64,000 nucleotides of DNA from an uncultured Clostridia bacterium. Its GTDB lineage: Bacteria; Bacillota; Clostridia; Oscillospirales; Ruminococcaceae. A model generated the notes under the pieces. It made no database searches and was not told where the DNA came from. It saw only the letters and a program-made list of their open reading frames with translations. The DNA is taken from assembly GCA_947626165.1 (NCBI GenBank), contig CANQRG010000009.1, positions 57,569 through 121,568 on the forward strand, written 5' to 3'. Of this stretch, positions 24,833 through 34,336 are shown piece after piece. Each line of letters begins with the position of its first letter. Positions within the stretch are counted from its first letter, which is position 1. Made by a program: the position numbers and the translations under genes.

Positions 24833-26485
24833 ATGTATCACGCATTATACAGAAAATGGCGTCCTCTTACATTTGACGACGTAGTTTCGCAGCCACATAT
24901 TACTACCACTCTTAAAAACCAGATACAAAGCGATAAAATTGCGCACGCATATTTATTTACAGGTTCAAGGGGAACGGGTAAAACTACCTGTGCGAGGATA
25001 TTTGCGAAGTCAGTGAACTGTGCCAACGCAAAAGGTGGCAATCCTTGTCTTGAATGTGAAACATGCAGACAAGCGGACAGCGAATCGCTTACTGATATAA
25101 TAGAGATAGACGCAGCATCAAACACAGGCGTTGACGACATAAGAGCGTTAAAGGAGTCGGCTGAATTTCTTCCAGAGCAGTGCAGATACAAGGTATACAT
25201 CATTGACGAAGTTCATATGCTTTCGATAAATGCGTTCAATGCCCTGTTAAAGATAATGGAGGAGCCACCTTCTCACGTTATATTTATACTTGCCACAACA
25301 GAGGTACACAAGGTACCTGCGACGATAATATCACGTTGTCAGCGTTTTGATTTCAGACGAATCAGAGTTGAGGATATAGTTTCGAGATTAAAGTATATTG
25401 CCGATCAGGAAGGTATAAGTCTTGACGATGACGCTGCAACCCTTATAGCGAAAATTTCAGACGGCGGAATGAGAGACGCATTATCATTGCTTGACCAGTG
25501 CATAGCCTATTCAGAAACTATTGATTTAAAAACTGTATCAGACGCGGCAGGAATTGCCGGAAGAGATTATCTTTTTAACATTTTAGACGGCATTTTTGCA
25601 CATGATATTACAGTAGTTATGGAAACAATAGCGTCGCTTTACGATATGGCAAAGGATATGACAAGGCTGTGTAGCGAACTTTTAGAGCAGATGAGAAATC
25701 TGATGCTTATCAAAGCTGTTCCTGGAAATGACACAGTAATGTGTCTGCCAGACGAATACAAGAGACTTGAGGCTATTGCAAACCAAACCGATATGGGTAA
25801 TATTCTCGAAAAAATAGAGATTCTCAGCGAATGTAATGAAAATCTGACTAAAGCAACATCAAAGCGCATAGAGCTTGAAATGTGTATGGTCAAGCTTTGC
25901 ACTTTTGGCAATACTGCTTTTTCTAAAAGTACAAGCATACCTGTAAACCAAACCAATTATAAAAAAGCAGAGCCTATAAATATAGAACCTGAAAACGCAA
26001 CAGATAAAGAGCCTCAACAGACTTCTGACAGCGTCGAAAAGACGATAGTTCAAGAAAAATCAAAGGAAAATGTTAAGCCTGAGGTTAAGGAGCAAACAGC
26101 TGAAACTCCTAAAAAAAAGGTTACAACAAAGGACTTCGTACCTCTTGATTGCTGGGAAGAAATTGTTGAACGATTTAAAAGTGAATGTCCGTCTGCTGTT
26201 GGATTTTTGTCTGAATCAAGGGCGTTTATCTATGAAAATATGATTCTAATTATAGTAAAAGACGCTTTTGATTTAAAAATGTTCAAGCTGCAAATTGCAG
26301 ATGTAAACAGAGTAATAACTGATTTTTTCGGAAGGAAATTTAAGGTTTCGGTTAAAGCTAAGGATACAAGCGGTTCTGCAAATGGTGACGCCGAAGCTGA
26401 AAATAATAATGCTAAATCTGCAAGCCCTGTTGATAAGTTAATTGAAAAAGCTAAGAGTGAAAACATTGATATAGAAATAAAATAA
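24833..26485 (+). CDS. dnaX: DNA polymerase III subunits gamma/tau
   Basis: Clamp-loader ATPase. ATG 24833 after GGGAGTGAAGTAT gives 550 residues. MYHALYRKWRPLTFDDVVSQ start, Walker A GSRGTGKT near 44, zinc Cys4 CANAKGGNPCLECETC, Walker B IDEVHMLS, SRC motif SRCQRFDF. After residue about 370 a charged Lys/Glu linker leads to a C-terminal tau-like domain. No programmed frameshift slippery run was sought systematically. First gene of dnaX-ebfC-recR. Confidence 0.96.
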   Translation: MYHALYRKWRPLTFDDVVSQPHITTTLKNQIQSDKIAHAYLFTGSRGTGKTTCARIFAKSVNCANAKGGNPCLECETCRQADSESLTDIIEIDAASNTGVDDIRALKESAEFLPEQCRYKVYIIDEVHMLSINAFNALLKIMEEPPSHVIFILATTEVHKVPATIISRCQRFDFRRIRVEDIVSRLKYIADQEGISLDDDAATLIAKISDGGMRDALSLLDQCIAYSETIDLKTVSDAAGIAGRDYLFNILDGIFAHDITVVMETIASLYDMAKDMTRLCSELLEQMRNLMLIKAVPGNDTVMCLPDEYKRLEAIANQTDMGNILEKIEILSECNENLTKATSKRIELEMCMVKLCTFGNTAFSKSTSIPVNQTNYKKAEPINIEPENATDKEPQQTSDSVEKTIVQEKSKENVKPEVKEQTAETPKKKVTTKDFVPLDCWEEIVERFKSECPSAVGFLSESRAFIYENMILIIVKDAFDLKMFKLQIADVNRVITDFFGRKFKVSVKAKDTSGSANGDAEAENNNAKSASPVDKLIEKAKSENIDIEIK

Positions 26486-26505
26486 TTTACATTTGGAGGA
26501 TAACT

Positions 26506-26853
26506 ATGAAAGCAAGATTACCTGCCGGTATGGGCGGCGGACCACAAAATATGAATCAAATGCTTAAGCAAGCACAGAAAATGCAGGAGGACATTCAAAG
26601 GGTACAGTCTGAGATTGACGAAAAGACCTTTAAGGCGTCAGTTGGCGGCGGAGCTGTTGAAATTGAGGTTTTGGGCAACAGAACTGTGCAATCGCTTAAA
26701 ATCAAACCTGAGGTTGTCGACCCTGATGATGTTGAAATGCTTGAGGATCTGATCATGAGTGCGTTTAACGAGGCAATTAACAATATTGAAAAGGAAAGCG
26801 AAGAGGAAATGTCAAAGGTGACAGGCGGCGTATCTCTTCCGGGGTTATTCTAA
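26506..26853 (+). CDS. ebfC: YbaB/EbfC nucleoid-associated protein
   Basis: 115-residue DNA-binding protein of the YbaB/EbfC family: [22 protein letters not shown] coiled helix, [13 protein letters not shown], then [15 protein letters not shown]. It has a Met/Gly-rich start [11 protein letters not shown]. It forms tweezers-like dimers on DNA. It sits between dnaX and recR with a TAATG overlap into recR. Confidence 0.95.
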   Translation: MKARLPAGMGGGPQNMNQMLKQAQKMQEDIQRVQSEIDEKTFKASVGGGAVEIEVLGNRTVQSLKIKPEVVDPDDVEMLEDLIMSAFNEAINNIEKESEEEMSKVTGGVSLPGLF

Positions 26854-27455
26854 TGGCAGAGGCTAATGCACTTCCGCTGGTCGAGCTTGCAGAACAGTTT
26901 GCAAAGCTCCCGGGAATAGGTATGAAAACGGCTCAAAGACTTGCATACTTTGTTATGTCTATGAGCAAGGAGGAAGCTAAAGAATTTTCTGAGGCAATAA
27001 TTCGCGCTCATAGTACAGTTCATATGTGCAGAATTTGCCAGAACCTAACTGACAAAGAAATCTGCCCAATATGCGACGATATCAAGCGTGACAAAGCTAC
27101 TGTCTGTGTAGTTGAAAGTCCCAAAGATATCACAGCGTTTGAACGTACAAGAGAGTATAACGGTGTATATCACGTTCTGCACGGTCTTATCTCCCCTATT
27201 AATAACGTCAGCCCTGATGATATAAAAATCAAAGAGCTTTTGGAAAGAGTTAATAACGAAGAAATTTCCGAGGTAATAATGGCAACCAACCCAACCGTTG
27301 AGGGCGAAGCAACTGCTATGTATATTTCAAAACTACTAAAGCCACTCGGCATAAAGGTGACCCGACTTGCATTCGGGCTTCCTATCGGCGGAATTTTGGA
27401 ATACGCTGATGAAGTAACGTTATTCAAGGCTCTTGAAAACCGCAGTGAGATTTAA
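26853..27455 (+). CDS. recR: Recombination protein RecR
   Basis: 200 residues: helix-hairpin-helix [19 protein letters not shown], the zinc finger [16 protein letters not shown] near 57-72, Toprim with [14 protein letters not shown] and [15 protein letters not shown], and the C-terminal Walker-B-like segment [16 protein letters not shown]. Works with RecO/RecF in loading RecA onto SSB-covered gaps. Its start overlaps ebfC by one base (TAATG). Confidence 0.97.
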   Translation: MAEANALPLVELAEQFAKLPGIGMKTAQRLAYFVMSMSKEEAKEFSEAIIRAHSTVHMCRICQNLTDKEICPICDDIKRDKATVCVVESPKDITAFERTREYNGVYHVLHGLISPINNVSPDDIKIKELLERVNNEEISEVIMATNPTVEGEATAMYISKLLKPLGIKVTRLAFGLPIGGILEYADEVTLFKALENRSEI

Positions 27456-27474
27456 TTTATATTAGTTAATACTA

Positions 27475-27512
27475 AAGGTGTACATCAAAAAATTTGATGG
27501 ACACCTTGTTTT
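27475..27512. terminator. Terminator after recR
   Basis: AAGGTGTACATCAAA pairs with TTTGATGGACACCTT, followed by GTTTTT. It lies between recR (+) and the convergent repeat-protein gene. Confidence 0.8.
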
Positions 27513-27518
27513 TATGTA

Positions 27519-30500
27519 TTATATTTGCCTCAATATTTTCTTAAAGATAGCAAAACCGGAATTATATATCAGCCTGCTTATAATTTCCCCAGGAGCTGAT
27601 GCACCGCATACCGTACATTTATTTGTAGAACTATCCCAAGTATGCCCTTTAGCACTTCCCTCTTTGATTCGCTTTTTTGTAGCTTCACACCTGTCGCATT
27701 TTGCCGTCTCTGTTCCGTCTTCCGTACAGGTTGCATCTTCATTATACACATAATTAGTATAGCTATGACCAAGATTTTTTATTTTTGTTACTTCAATCTT
27801 GTCATTACATCTGATGCAATGCTTAGACTTTGAACCGGCTTTTACACAAGTAGCTTCAATATCCACCGTAAATTGATCTGAATATTTATGTCCCAATGCA
27901 GAACCAAAAACTGTATGAGAATCTGTCTCATCACATCTCTCACATTTTGCCGTCTCGGTTCCGTCTTCTATGCAGGTTGCATCGTTATTACTTATGTATT
28001 TTTCAAAGTTATGTCCTAGTGCTTGAACTATTTCTGTCTCTTTCTCTCCGCAAATTGAGCAGGTACGAGCTATAGTACCCCATTTTGTGCAGGTAACCTG
28101 AATATCTGTTTTCCAGTCTCCGAATTTATGTCCGCTGTATCCAAGCGCAGTACCCGCCCTTGTATGGGTATCCTCCTTCATACACCTACTGCATACAGCA
28201 GTTTCAGTTCCGTCATTTATACAAGTAGCATCATCGTTATAAGTATAATCAGAATAATTATGACCTAACTTTTCTATAGCTGTTATCTGCGTTTTAGCAT
28301 CACAGCGACTACAGTGTTTTGATTTTGAACCGTCTTTCTCACAGGTTGCTTTCGCATCAATTGTAAACTTATCAGCATAGTCATGCCCAAGCGCCGAACC
28401 TGTCTCTGTACGGACATCCGTCTTATTACACCTACTGCAAATTGCAGTTTCTGTACCGTCTGAAGTACAAGTTGCATTATTATTATAAGTGTAGACAGCA
28501 AAATCATGACCTAGTTTTTCAATTGTTTCTATATCTTTTTTAGCGTCACAGCGTATACAATGCCTTGACTGTGAACCGGCTGTTTCACAAGTTGCCTTAG
28601 TATCTATCGTAAACCCTTTTGAGTAATCGTGACCAAGTGCTGAATCTTGCTTTGTACGAGTATTTTTGGCAGCGCATCGACTGCACGTTGCTGTCTCTGT
28701 GCCATTTTCAGTACATGTTGCATTGTTATTATAAATATAATTCGCAAAATCGTGACCTAACTTTTTTATTGTAGTTATATCTGTTTTATCACCACAACGT
28801 ATGCAATGTCTTGATTGTGAACCAGACTTTTCACAAGTAGCCATAGTGTCAACTATAAATTCGTTTGAATATTTGTGTCCCAATGCAGAACCATAAACTG
28901 TATGAGAATCTGTAACAGCACATCTTTCACACTTTGCCGTCTCAGTTCCGTCTTCTGTGCAGGTTGCATCGTTATTACTTGTGTATTTTTCAAAGCTATG
29001 CCCAAGAGGCTGAACAATTTCCTTTTCCTCCTCTCCGCAAACTGAGCAGGTACGAGCTACATTACCCCACTTTGTGCAGGTAACCTCAATTACTGTTTCC
29101 CAGTCTCCGAATTTATGTCCGCTGTATCCGAGTGCGGTACCTGTCTTTATTCGGGTATCCTCCCTACCGCAGCGACTGCATATTGCAGTTTCTGAACCGT
29201 CAGCTACACAAGTAGCATCGTTGTTGTAAGTATAGTCAGAAAAATTATGACCCAGCTTATCAATTTTTGTTATTTCGTTTCGAGCATTACATCGGCTGCA
29301 ATGCTTTGATTTTAAACCGTCTGTCTCACAGGTAGCATTAACATCGACCGTAAACCCTTTTGAGTAATCGTGACCAAGAGATGAATCTTGTTTTATACGA
29401 GTATTTTTTAAATCACAACGACTGCACTTTGCTGTCTCTGTGCCATTTTCAGTACACGTTGCATCATTATTGAATATATAATTAACAAAATCGTGACATA
29501 ACTTGTCAACTTTTGTTACTTCGGTTCTAGCATTACATCGGCTGCAATGCTTTGATTTTAAACCGTCTGTTTCACAGGTAGCATTAATATCAACCGTAAA
29601 ACCTTTTGAGTAATCGTGACCAAGAGCTGAATCTTGCTTTGTACGAGTATTTTTGGCAGCACATAGACTGCACTTTGCTGTCTCTGTGCCATTTTCAGTA
29701 CACGTTGCATCATTATTGAATATATAATTGACAAAATCATGACCTAACTTATCAACTTTTGTTACTTCGGTTCTAGCATTACAACGACTGCAATGCTTTG
29801 ATTTTAAACCGTCTGTCTCACAGGTAGCCTTAGTATCTATTGTAAATCCTTTTGAGTAATCGTGACCAAGTACTGAAGCTTGCTTTGTACGAGTATTTTT
29901 CGCATCACATCGACTGCACTTTGCTGTCTCTGTTCCGTCTTCCGTACATTTAGCATCATTATTATAAACGTAATTTGTAAAAGCGTGACCTATTTTAATT
30001 ATCTTTGCATCAATTCTAGAATTGCATCGTGTGCAGTGTCTTGACATAGAACCTTCTGTGTTGCAAGTGGCAGCGCTATCGACTATAAAATATTCTGAGT
30101 AATTGTGACCAAGCTCGGGTATTATACGCACTTTCACATCATTACACGAGCAAGTCGAAATTTGCTCGCCTTGCGTTGTGCAGGTAGGAAAAATAATTGT
30201 TTTCCACTCTGAATATTTATGTGTATGTACTGATTCAGTGTTCACTTCGGCTGCTTGTCTTTTATTATTCTGTGCAGACTTATGCGTTTTATTTTTTTGT
30301 TTTGTCACCTTAACTGCTTCTTTGTAAATTCCCTTAAATGCATCTTTACCTACTTTTTTCAACTTTCTATCTGAGATATTTATTTTCTTTAGATTAATGC
30401 AACCATAAAAAGCTTGTTTACCAATACTAGTTATTTTGGCTTTTGTAGTTACCGATTTCAGATTTATGCAATTCATAAAGGCCTTTTTGCCAATTGCAGT

Positions 30501-30815
30501 TACTTTTAGATTATATCCATTCTTTTTAACTTTTTTGGGTATTCTGGCTGATTTTATAGATTTTGACTTAGTGCCGATAAGAGACGCTTTACCCTTTTTA
30601 CCGTTCAAAGAGACAACCTTGTATCTAAACTTACCCTTAGTAAAGTTTTTGCCCTTTTTCAGACTTATCACTTTATTTGATTCATTGCTAGTGGCCTGTA
30701 AGGAATCCTTGCCTATAATATTTCTGTCTGCAACAACTAAAATTCCGCTGATCACAACAATTATTGACAGTATAAATGAAACAAGCAGACACATTGTACG
30801 TTGTCTCAATCTCAT
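27519..30815 (-). CDS. Secreted Cys-rich repeat protein with BspA-like LRR segment
   Basis: 1098 residues. An N-terminal hydrophobic signal (LLVSFILSIIVVISGILVV), then about 80 residues of BspA-type LRR_5 repeats (AIGKKAFMNCINLKSV, IGKQAFYGCINLKKI), a Lys-rich linker, and from about residue 200 some 21 half-repeats of about 41 residues. Each contains ATC-x-x-DG then CxxC and ends LGHD/N. Two main types alternate (YSKGFTVD... and FVNYIFNNDATC...), with a third (FGDWxT) twice. The last unit is cut to NKCTVCGA. No LPxTG or other anchor is seen. The CxxC pairs could bind metal or make disulfides. Several units are nearly identical in DNA. Function unknown; probably an extracellular or adhesion protein. 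Confidence 0.85.
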   Translation of the reverse strand: MRLRQRTMCLLVSFILSIIVVISGILVVADRNIIGKDSLQATSNESNKVISLKKGKNFTKGKFRYKVVSLNGKKGKASLIGTKSKSIKSARIPKKVKKNGYNLKVTAIGKKAFMNCINLKSVTTKAKITSIGKQAFYGCINLKKINISDRKLKKVGKDAFKGIYKEAVKVTKQKNKTHKSAQNNKRQAAEVNTESVHTHKYSEWKTIIFPTCTTQGEQISTCSCNDVKVRIIPELGHNYSEYFIVDSAATCNTEGSMSRHCTRCNSRIDAKIIKIGHAFTNYVYNNDAKCTEDGTETAKCSRCDAKNTRTKQASVLGHDYSKGFTIDTKATCETDGLKSKHCSRCNARTEVTKVDKLGHDFVNYIFNNDATCTENGTETAKCSLCAAKNTRTKQDSALGHDYSKGFTVDINATCETDGLKSKHCSRCNARTEVTKVDKLCHDFVNYIFNNDATCTENGTETAKCSRCDLKNTRIKQDSSLGHDYSKGFTVDVNATCETDGLKSKHCSRCNARNEITKIDKLGHNFSDYTYNNDATCVADGSETAICSRCGREDTRIKTGTALGYSGHKFGDWETVIEVTCTKWGNVARTCSVCGEEEKEIVQPLGHSFEKYTSNNDATCTEDGTETAKCERCAVTDSHTVYGSALGHKYSNEFIVDTMATCEKSGSQSRHCIRCGDKTDITTIKKLGHDFANYIYNNNATCTENGTETATCSRCAAKNTRTKQDSALGHDYSKGFTIDTKATCETAGSQSRHCIRCDAKKDIETIEKLGHDFAVYTYNNNATCTSDGTETAICSRCNKTDVRTETGSALGHDYADKFTIDAKATCEKDGSKSKHCSRCDAKTQITAIEKLGHNYSDYTYNDDATCINDGTETAVCSRCMKEDTHTRAGTALGYSGHKFGDWKTDIQVTCTKWGTIARTCSICGEKETEIVQALGHNFEKYISNNDATCIEDGTETAKCERCDETDSHTVFGSALGHKYSDQFTVDIEATCVKAGSKSKHCIRCNDKIEVTKIKNLGHSYTNYVYNEDATCTEDGTETAKCDRCEATKKRIKEGSAKGHTWDSSTNKCTVCGASAPGEIISRLIYNSGFAIFKKILRQI

Positions 30816-31041
30816 ACTCTGTCATCTGCCTTTCTTAATTAAATCTTAACTTTTTATTATTAATTTGTCTTATTATATCACATTAGATTATGCAATGTCA
30901 ACAAAAAAAGTTATAATTCTTTATTGAAAATGTTGTAAATCACCTCAATTATTTTCCAATAATAATTTTATAATGTTACATTTTTTAAAAAATAATGAAA
31001 TTAAGTTTAATCATTACTGCCATACTTTATTTAATTAGTAT

Positions 31042-31815
31042 TCAGCAGAACTGCTTTTTTATCTGCTCCAATGCGCCTTTTTCAAGTCTTGAAACCTGAG
31101 CCTGTGAAATACCAATGCTTTTTGCAACCTCTACTTGAGTTTTGCCCTGAAAAAATCTTAAACTGAGTATGTTTTTCTCTCTGGGCATAAGCTTTGAAAT
31201 AGCCTCCTTAAGGGATATTTCATTTAGCCAACTTATATCGTTATTTCCGTCTCCAATCTGGTCAAGAACAAATAAAGCGTCTCCTGAATCTGAATAAACC
31301 GGCTCGTATATTGAGATCGGATCACATATGGATTCAAGGGCGGTTACCACATCTGAGGTTTTGGCGTCTATCATTTTAGCTATCTCTTCAATTTTTGGTT
31401 CCTTTTGATGCTCGTTTATATACTTCTCCTTTGCCTGCATAGCCTTATATGCCAGATCACGCAGCGAACGGCTTACTCGTATTGGAAAATTATCCCTTAA
31501 ATACCGTCTTATCTCACCTAATATCATGGGAAACGCATAAGTGGAAAATTTGACGTCATATTCAAGAGAAAAATTATCTATTGCCTTTATAAGCCCTACA
31601 ACTCCTACCTGAAATAAATCGTCAGGAGACTCTCCTCTCCCTGCAAACATCTGCAAAACACTTAAAACAAGCCTCAGGTTACCGTTTATTAGTTCATCTC
31701 TTGCATTTTTATCTCCGTCCCTTACCTTCTTTAACAGCTCCAGCTTTTCAGATTCCTTTAGTGTGGGCAGCTCAGAAGTATTTACCCCGCTTATCTCAAC
31801 TTTATTATACTGCAT
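31042..31815 (-). CDS. sigG: Sporulation sigma factor SigG
   Basis: Late forespore sigma factor. 257 residues: KVEISGVNTSELPTLKESEK at the N-terminus, region 2 NLRLVLSVLQMFAGRGESPDDLFQVGVVGLIKAID, FSTYAFPMILGEIRRYLRDN, RVSRSLRDLAYKAMQAKE, and region 4 ILSLRFFQGKTQVEVAKSIGISQAQVSRLEK. It keeps spacing from sigE typical of the spoIIG locus but is separated by hsp20. A GCATA-N15-GCCAATAAT element upstream fits sigma-F/sigma-G promoters. Confidence 0.96.
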   Translation of the reverse strand: MQYNKVEISGVNTSELPTLKESEKLELLKKVRDGDKNARDELINGNLRLVLSVLQMFAGRGESPDDLFQVGVVGLIKAIDNFSLEYDVKFSTYAFPMILGEIRRYLRDNFPIRVSRSLRDLAYKAMQAKEKYINEHQKEPKIEEIAKMIDAKTSDVVTALESICDPISIYEPVYSDSGDALFVLDQIGDGNNDISWLNEISLKEAISKLMPREKNILSLRFFQGKTQVEVAKSIGISQAQVSRLEKGALEQIKKQFC

Positions 31816-31847
31816 TTTTGATCTTCTCCAACAATTAGTTTAATATA

Positions 31848-31876
31848 ATTATTGGCTGTGAGATTTTCTTATATGC
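31848..31876 (-). promoter_or_regulatory. Candidate sigma-F/G promoter of sigG
   Basis: Minus strand: GCATA, 15 bases, GCCAATAAT, 33 bases before the sigG start codon. It agrees with the forespore consensus GYATA-N15-GGnnAnnnT with one mismatch. Confidence 0.4.
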
Positions 31877-31910
31877 AAAAAATCAAAATGATTGAAAGGT
31901 CAATTTCTGG

Positions 31911-31945
31911 TAAAAAAACACCTGCTACGCTTAACATAGCAGGTG
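31911..31945 (-). terminator. Terminator after hsp20
   Basis: Minus strand: CACCTGCTA, 9-nt loop, TAGCAGGTG followed by TTTTTTTA. Perfect 9-bp stem. Confidence 0.88.
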
Positions 31946-31990
31946 AAAAGTATATATTTAAAAGAAATGGAGTGTTAAATGCAATTACTT

Positions 31991-32425
31991 TTACTTGATT
32001 TCAAGCCTTCTTGATTCAGGCTCTGTCTTAGCCTTCTTAGGCAAATCAAGCGTCAGTATACCGTTTTTGTACTCTGCCTGAATAGCCTCAGAATCTATAT
32101 TTGAAATATCATATCTTCTCTGATATGAGCCGTAAGAACGCTCTCTGCAAATATAGTTGCCGTCCTTGTCCTTATCCTCCTTCTCAGACTTATGTGTAGC
32201 TGATAAAGTCAGATAATCTCCGTTTATGTCAATGTTTATATCCTCCTTTGCAAAGCCCGGCAGTTCAGCCTCAAGTACAAACTTGTCGCCCTTGTCGCAA
32301 ATATCAGTCTTGCATGACCTTAAATCGTGAGATGGCTTCGAGTTAAAAAAGTCCTTTTCAAACTCGTGAAATACATTGAATAAATCGTATGTGCTTCTTT
32401 CAAATGGTGTTAATCCGTATAACAT
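31991..32425 (-). CDS. Small heat shock protein Hsp20/alpha-crystallin
   Basis: 144-residue ATP-independent holdase. The alpha-crystallin domain spans about 38-140: DICDKGDKFVLEAELPGFAKEDINIDINGDYLTLSA, CRERSYGSYQRRY, ending AEYKNGILTLDLPKK and a basic tail. The N-terminus FERSTYDLFNVFHEFEKDFF is typical. ATG has AGGAGGAATTAATT upstream. It is controlled by a CIRCE element and promoter at 32561-32602, i.e. by HrcA, and sits between sigE and sigG. Confidence 0.95.
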   Translation of the reverse strand: MLYGLTPFERSTYDLFNVFHEFEKDFFNSKPSHDLRSCKTDICDKGDKFVLEAELPGFAKEDINIDINGDYLTLSATHKSEKEDKDKDGNYICRERSYGSYQRRYDISNIDSEAIQAEYKNGILTLDLPKKAKTEPESRRLEIK

Positions 32426-32560
32426 AATTAATTCCTCCTAATAAATTTTAATTTTTGTTTGCTTACTCGTTTTATAAATCCTTGTCCATCGGAATCACTT
32501 CTTTCCTTTCAACAATTACATAATATTGCTCTATTGTGTTAATTTTGTGAAAATTTAATG

Positions 32561-32589
32561 ATATTAAGATGAAAATTAGCACTCTACAA
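32561..32589 (-). promoter_or_regulatory. hsp20 promoter overlapping CIRCE
   Basis: Minus strand: TTGTAG, 17 bases, TAATAT. The -35 lies inside the CIRCE spacer, so HrcA binding would block polymerase directly. Confidence 0.6.
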
Positions 32590-32602
32590 AAGAGAGTGCT
32601 AG
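32576..32602. promoter_or_regulatory. CIRCE operator (HrcA binding site)
   Basis: TTAGCACTC-N9-GAGTGCTAG, one mismatch to the CIRCE consensus TTAGCACTC-N9-GAGTGCTAA. A further half site GAGTGCTAAC follows at about 32618, running into the sigE stop codon. Confidence 0.9.
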
Positions 32603-32621
32603 CATTTATAATTTTTGAGTG

Positions 32622-33338
32622 CTAACATATCTTTTCTAAATTATCCTTTATTGTTTTTAGTATTCTCTTTTCAAGCCTAGATATGTATGACTGAGATATT
32701 CCAACTATATCCGCGACTTCTTTTTGTGTCATTTCTCTCTGTCCCAAAAGACCGAAGCGCATCTTCATAATCTGTTTTTCCCTATCTCCCAGCTTTTCAA
32801 TCTCAATTAAAACTAGCTCTTTCTCGACTTCGCTCTCAATTCCCCTTATTACAACGTCCTCATCTGTGCCTAGAATATCAGAAAGTAAAAGCTCGTTTCC
32901 GTCCCAGTCGACATTAAGCGGCTCGTCAATAGAAATATCGTTTCTGTATTGGTTTGACTTTCTTAAGAACATAAGTATTTCATTTTCAATACACCGTGAT
33001 GCATATGTCGCAAGCTTTATATTTTTATCGACCTGAAATGTGTTTACCGCTTTAATTAAGCCTATAGTTCCTATTGAAATCAAATCCTCTATCCCTATGC
33101 CGGTTGACTCAAACTTTTTTGCAATATAAACTACAAGTCTCAGATTATGGACGATAAGCGTTTCCCTGCCTTGCTTATCGTTGTTCTTTATTTGTTCAAA
33201 TGCCTTTTGTTCCTCTTCTGCCGAAAGCGGCGGAGGTAGTGACTCTGCGCCGTTTATGTAATCTATATACTTTTTCTTTCTGTTCAAAAGAATAGTTATT
33301 TTGTTTAGTATTTTATTAAATAATAAATTTAATTTCAT
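32622..33338 (-). CDS. sigE: Sporulation sigma factor SigE (pro-sigma-E)
   Basis: Mother-cell sigma factor made as an inactive precursor. 238 residues: a hydrophobic/basic pro-sequence MKLNLLFNKILNKITILLNR, then ESLPPPLSAEEEQKAFEQI, NLRLVVYIAKKFESTGIGIEDLISIGTIGLIKAV, LATYASRCIENEILMFLRK, DWDGNELLLSDILGTDED, and region 4 VADIVGISQSYISRLEKR. The upstream spoIIGA product should remove the pro-sequence. The AGAGGAGA site lies 25 bases before ATG, with a GCTTTTTAAAAGC stem between. Confidence 0.97.
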   Translation of the reverse strand: MKLNLLFNKILNKITILLNRKKKYIDYINGAESLPPPLSAEEEQKAFEQIKNNDKQGRETLIVHNLRLVVYIAKKFESTGIGIEDLISIGTIGLIKAVNTFQVDKNIKLATYASRCIENEILMFLRKSNQYRNDISIDEPLNVDWDGNELLLSDILGTDEDVVIRGIESEVEKELVLIEIEKLGDREKQIMKMRFGLLGQREMTQKEVADIVGISQSYISRLEKRILKTIKDNLEKIC

Positions 33339-33398
33339 TTTGTTTTGCTTTTTAAAAGCTTATCTCCTCTCTAATTTTATTTAAACCTAACATTAAAT

Positions 33399-34217
33399 TC
33401 AGCTTAATATGCTTGGGTTAAATATCGCCGACGGCTCATCTGTTTCACTGCTTGTTATACCAATACACGCTCTCACCTCTTTACAGTTTCCGTTTTCATC
33501 TTTTATTTTAATTCCCTGCATTGACTTAATAGGTATAATACTGTCTCCTGCAACAGTGGCATACGGTATAAGTCTAAAGCCGGTGTTTACATTTTGATTA
33601 ATAAGCTCATTATACAGACCCATAAGCTCATTGCTTTTACATACAACAACCGAGCGTCCTGAAAAATAATCGTATAGATTATTTCCCGTGTCGACAATTC
33701 CCTTAAAAGAATAATCTTTATTAAACAGATTAAAAGATATCGTATATAAGCCTGACAGATTTCTTCTATTTATTAAAAAGTAATCAGCTATAGTCATTAT
33801 AAAGTAAACCAAAATAGTGATTATTATAAGCATTATCAAAGATATATCAAAGTATACGGTGAAATTCTTTACATATATAATTCTGCCGCCTGAGAGTTTC
33901 CATATAAAAAAGCAAATACCTGTAAAAACAATATTGATAAGAATAAATGTAAGCGAGTATTTTAAAATATCGTATTTGTCTTTTGAAAATCCGCAAATGC
34001 AAATTATTAAAAAAACAGCTGCAAGCTTAAACAGCATAATTATATAATCGTTTATCGGAAGTAAAATCAAAAGTGCGGATAAACCTCCTACCGCTGATGA
34101 AAAAGCAATACGCTTTGCGCTTGTATTTATATGAAATACCAAGCACAATATTTTAATAAAGAAATATGTAAAATATATATTCGTAATGACCAAAACATCA
34201 GCATAAATGCACTTCAA
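33399..34217 (-). CDS. spoIIGA: Sigma-E processing peptidase SpoIIGA
   Basis: Membrane-embedded aspartic protease that activates pro-sigma-E after signalling from the forespore. 272 residues: five hydrophobic segments in the first 155 residues and a cytosolic protease domain with the catalytic FKGIVDTGNNLYDYFSGRSV near 180, then LIPYATVAGDSIIPI. The start is TTG 34217 with GAGGTGAAGCTCT. It precedes sigE by 60 bases, the conserved spoIIG order. Confidence 0.94.
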   Translation of the reverse strand: MKCIYADVLVITNIYFTYFFIKILCLVFHINTSAKRIAFSSAVGGLSALLILLPINDYIIMLFKLAAVFLIICICGFSKDKYDILKYSLTFILINIVFTGICFFIWKLSGGRIIYVKNFTVYFDISLIMLIIITILVYFIMTIADYFLINRRNLSGLYTISFNLFNKDYSFKGIVDTGNNLYDYFSGRSVVVCKSNELMGLYNELINQNVNTGFRLIPYATVAGDSIIPIKSMQGIKIKDENGNCKEVRACIGITSSETDEPSAIFNPSILS

Positions 34218-34288
34218 AGAGCTTCACCTCACGCTTTATTAATATTATAATCCAAGCCTTTTAATAAATATGTCGATTTTAAAGCATA

Positions 34289-34318
34289 AAAAATGCACCT
34301 GCAAAAAATTGCAAGTGC
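34289..34318 (-). terminator. Terminator after the aminopeptidase gene
   Basis: Minus strand: GCACTTGCAA-TTTT-TTGCAGGTGC (one mismatch) followed by ATTTTTT. Confidence 0.75.
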
Positions 34319-34336
34319 GTTTAACAAAAAACAAAC

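Noticed and set aside
24641-24841. 66-residue minus-strand ORF over the SRP RNA
   Set aside because: It is the complement of the SRP RNA, whose helix and domain IV core are clear.
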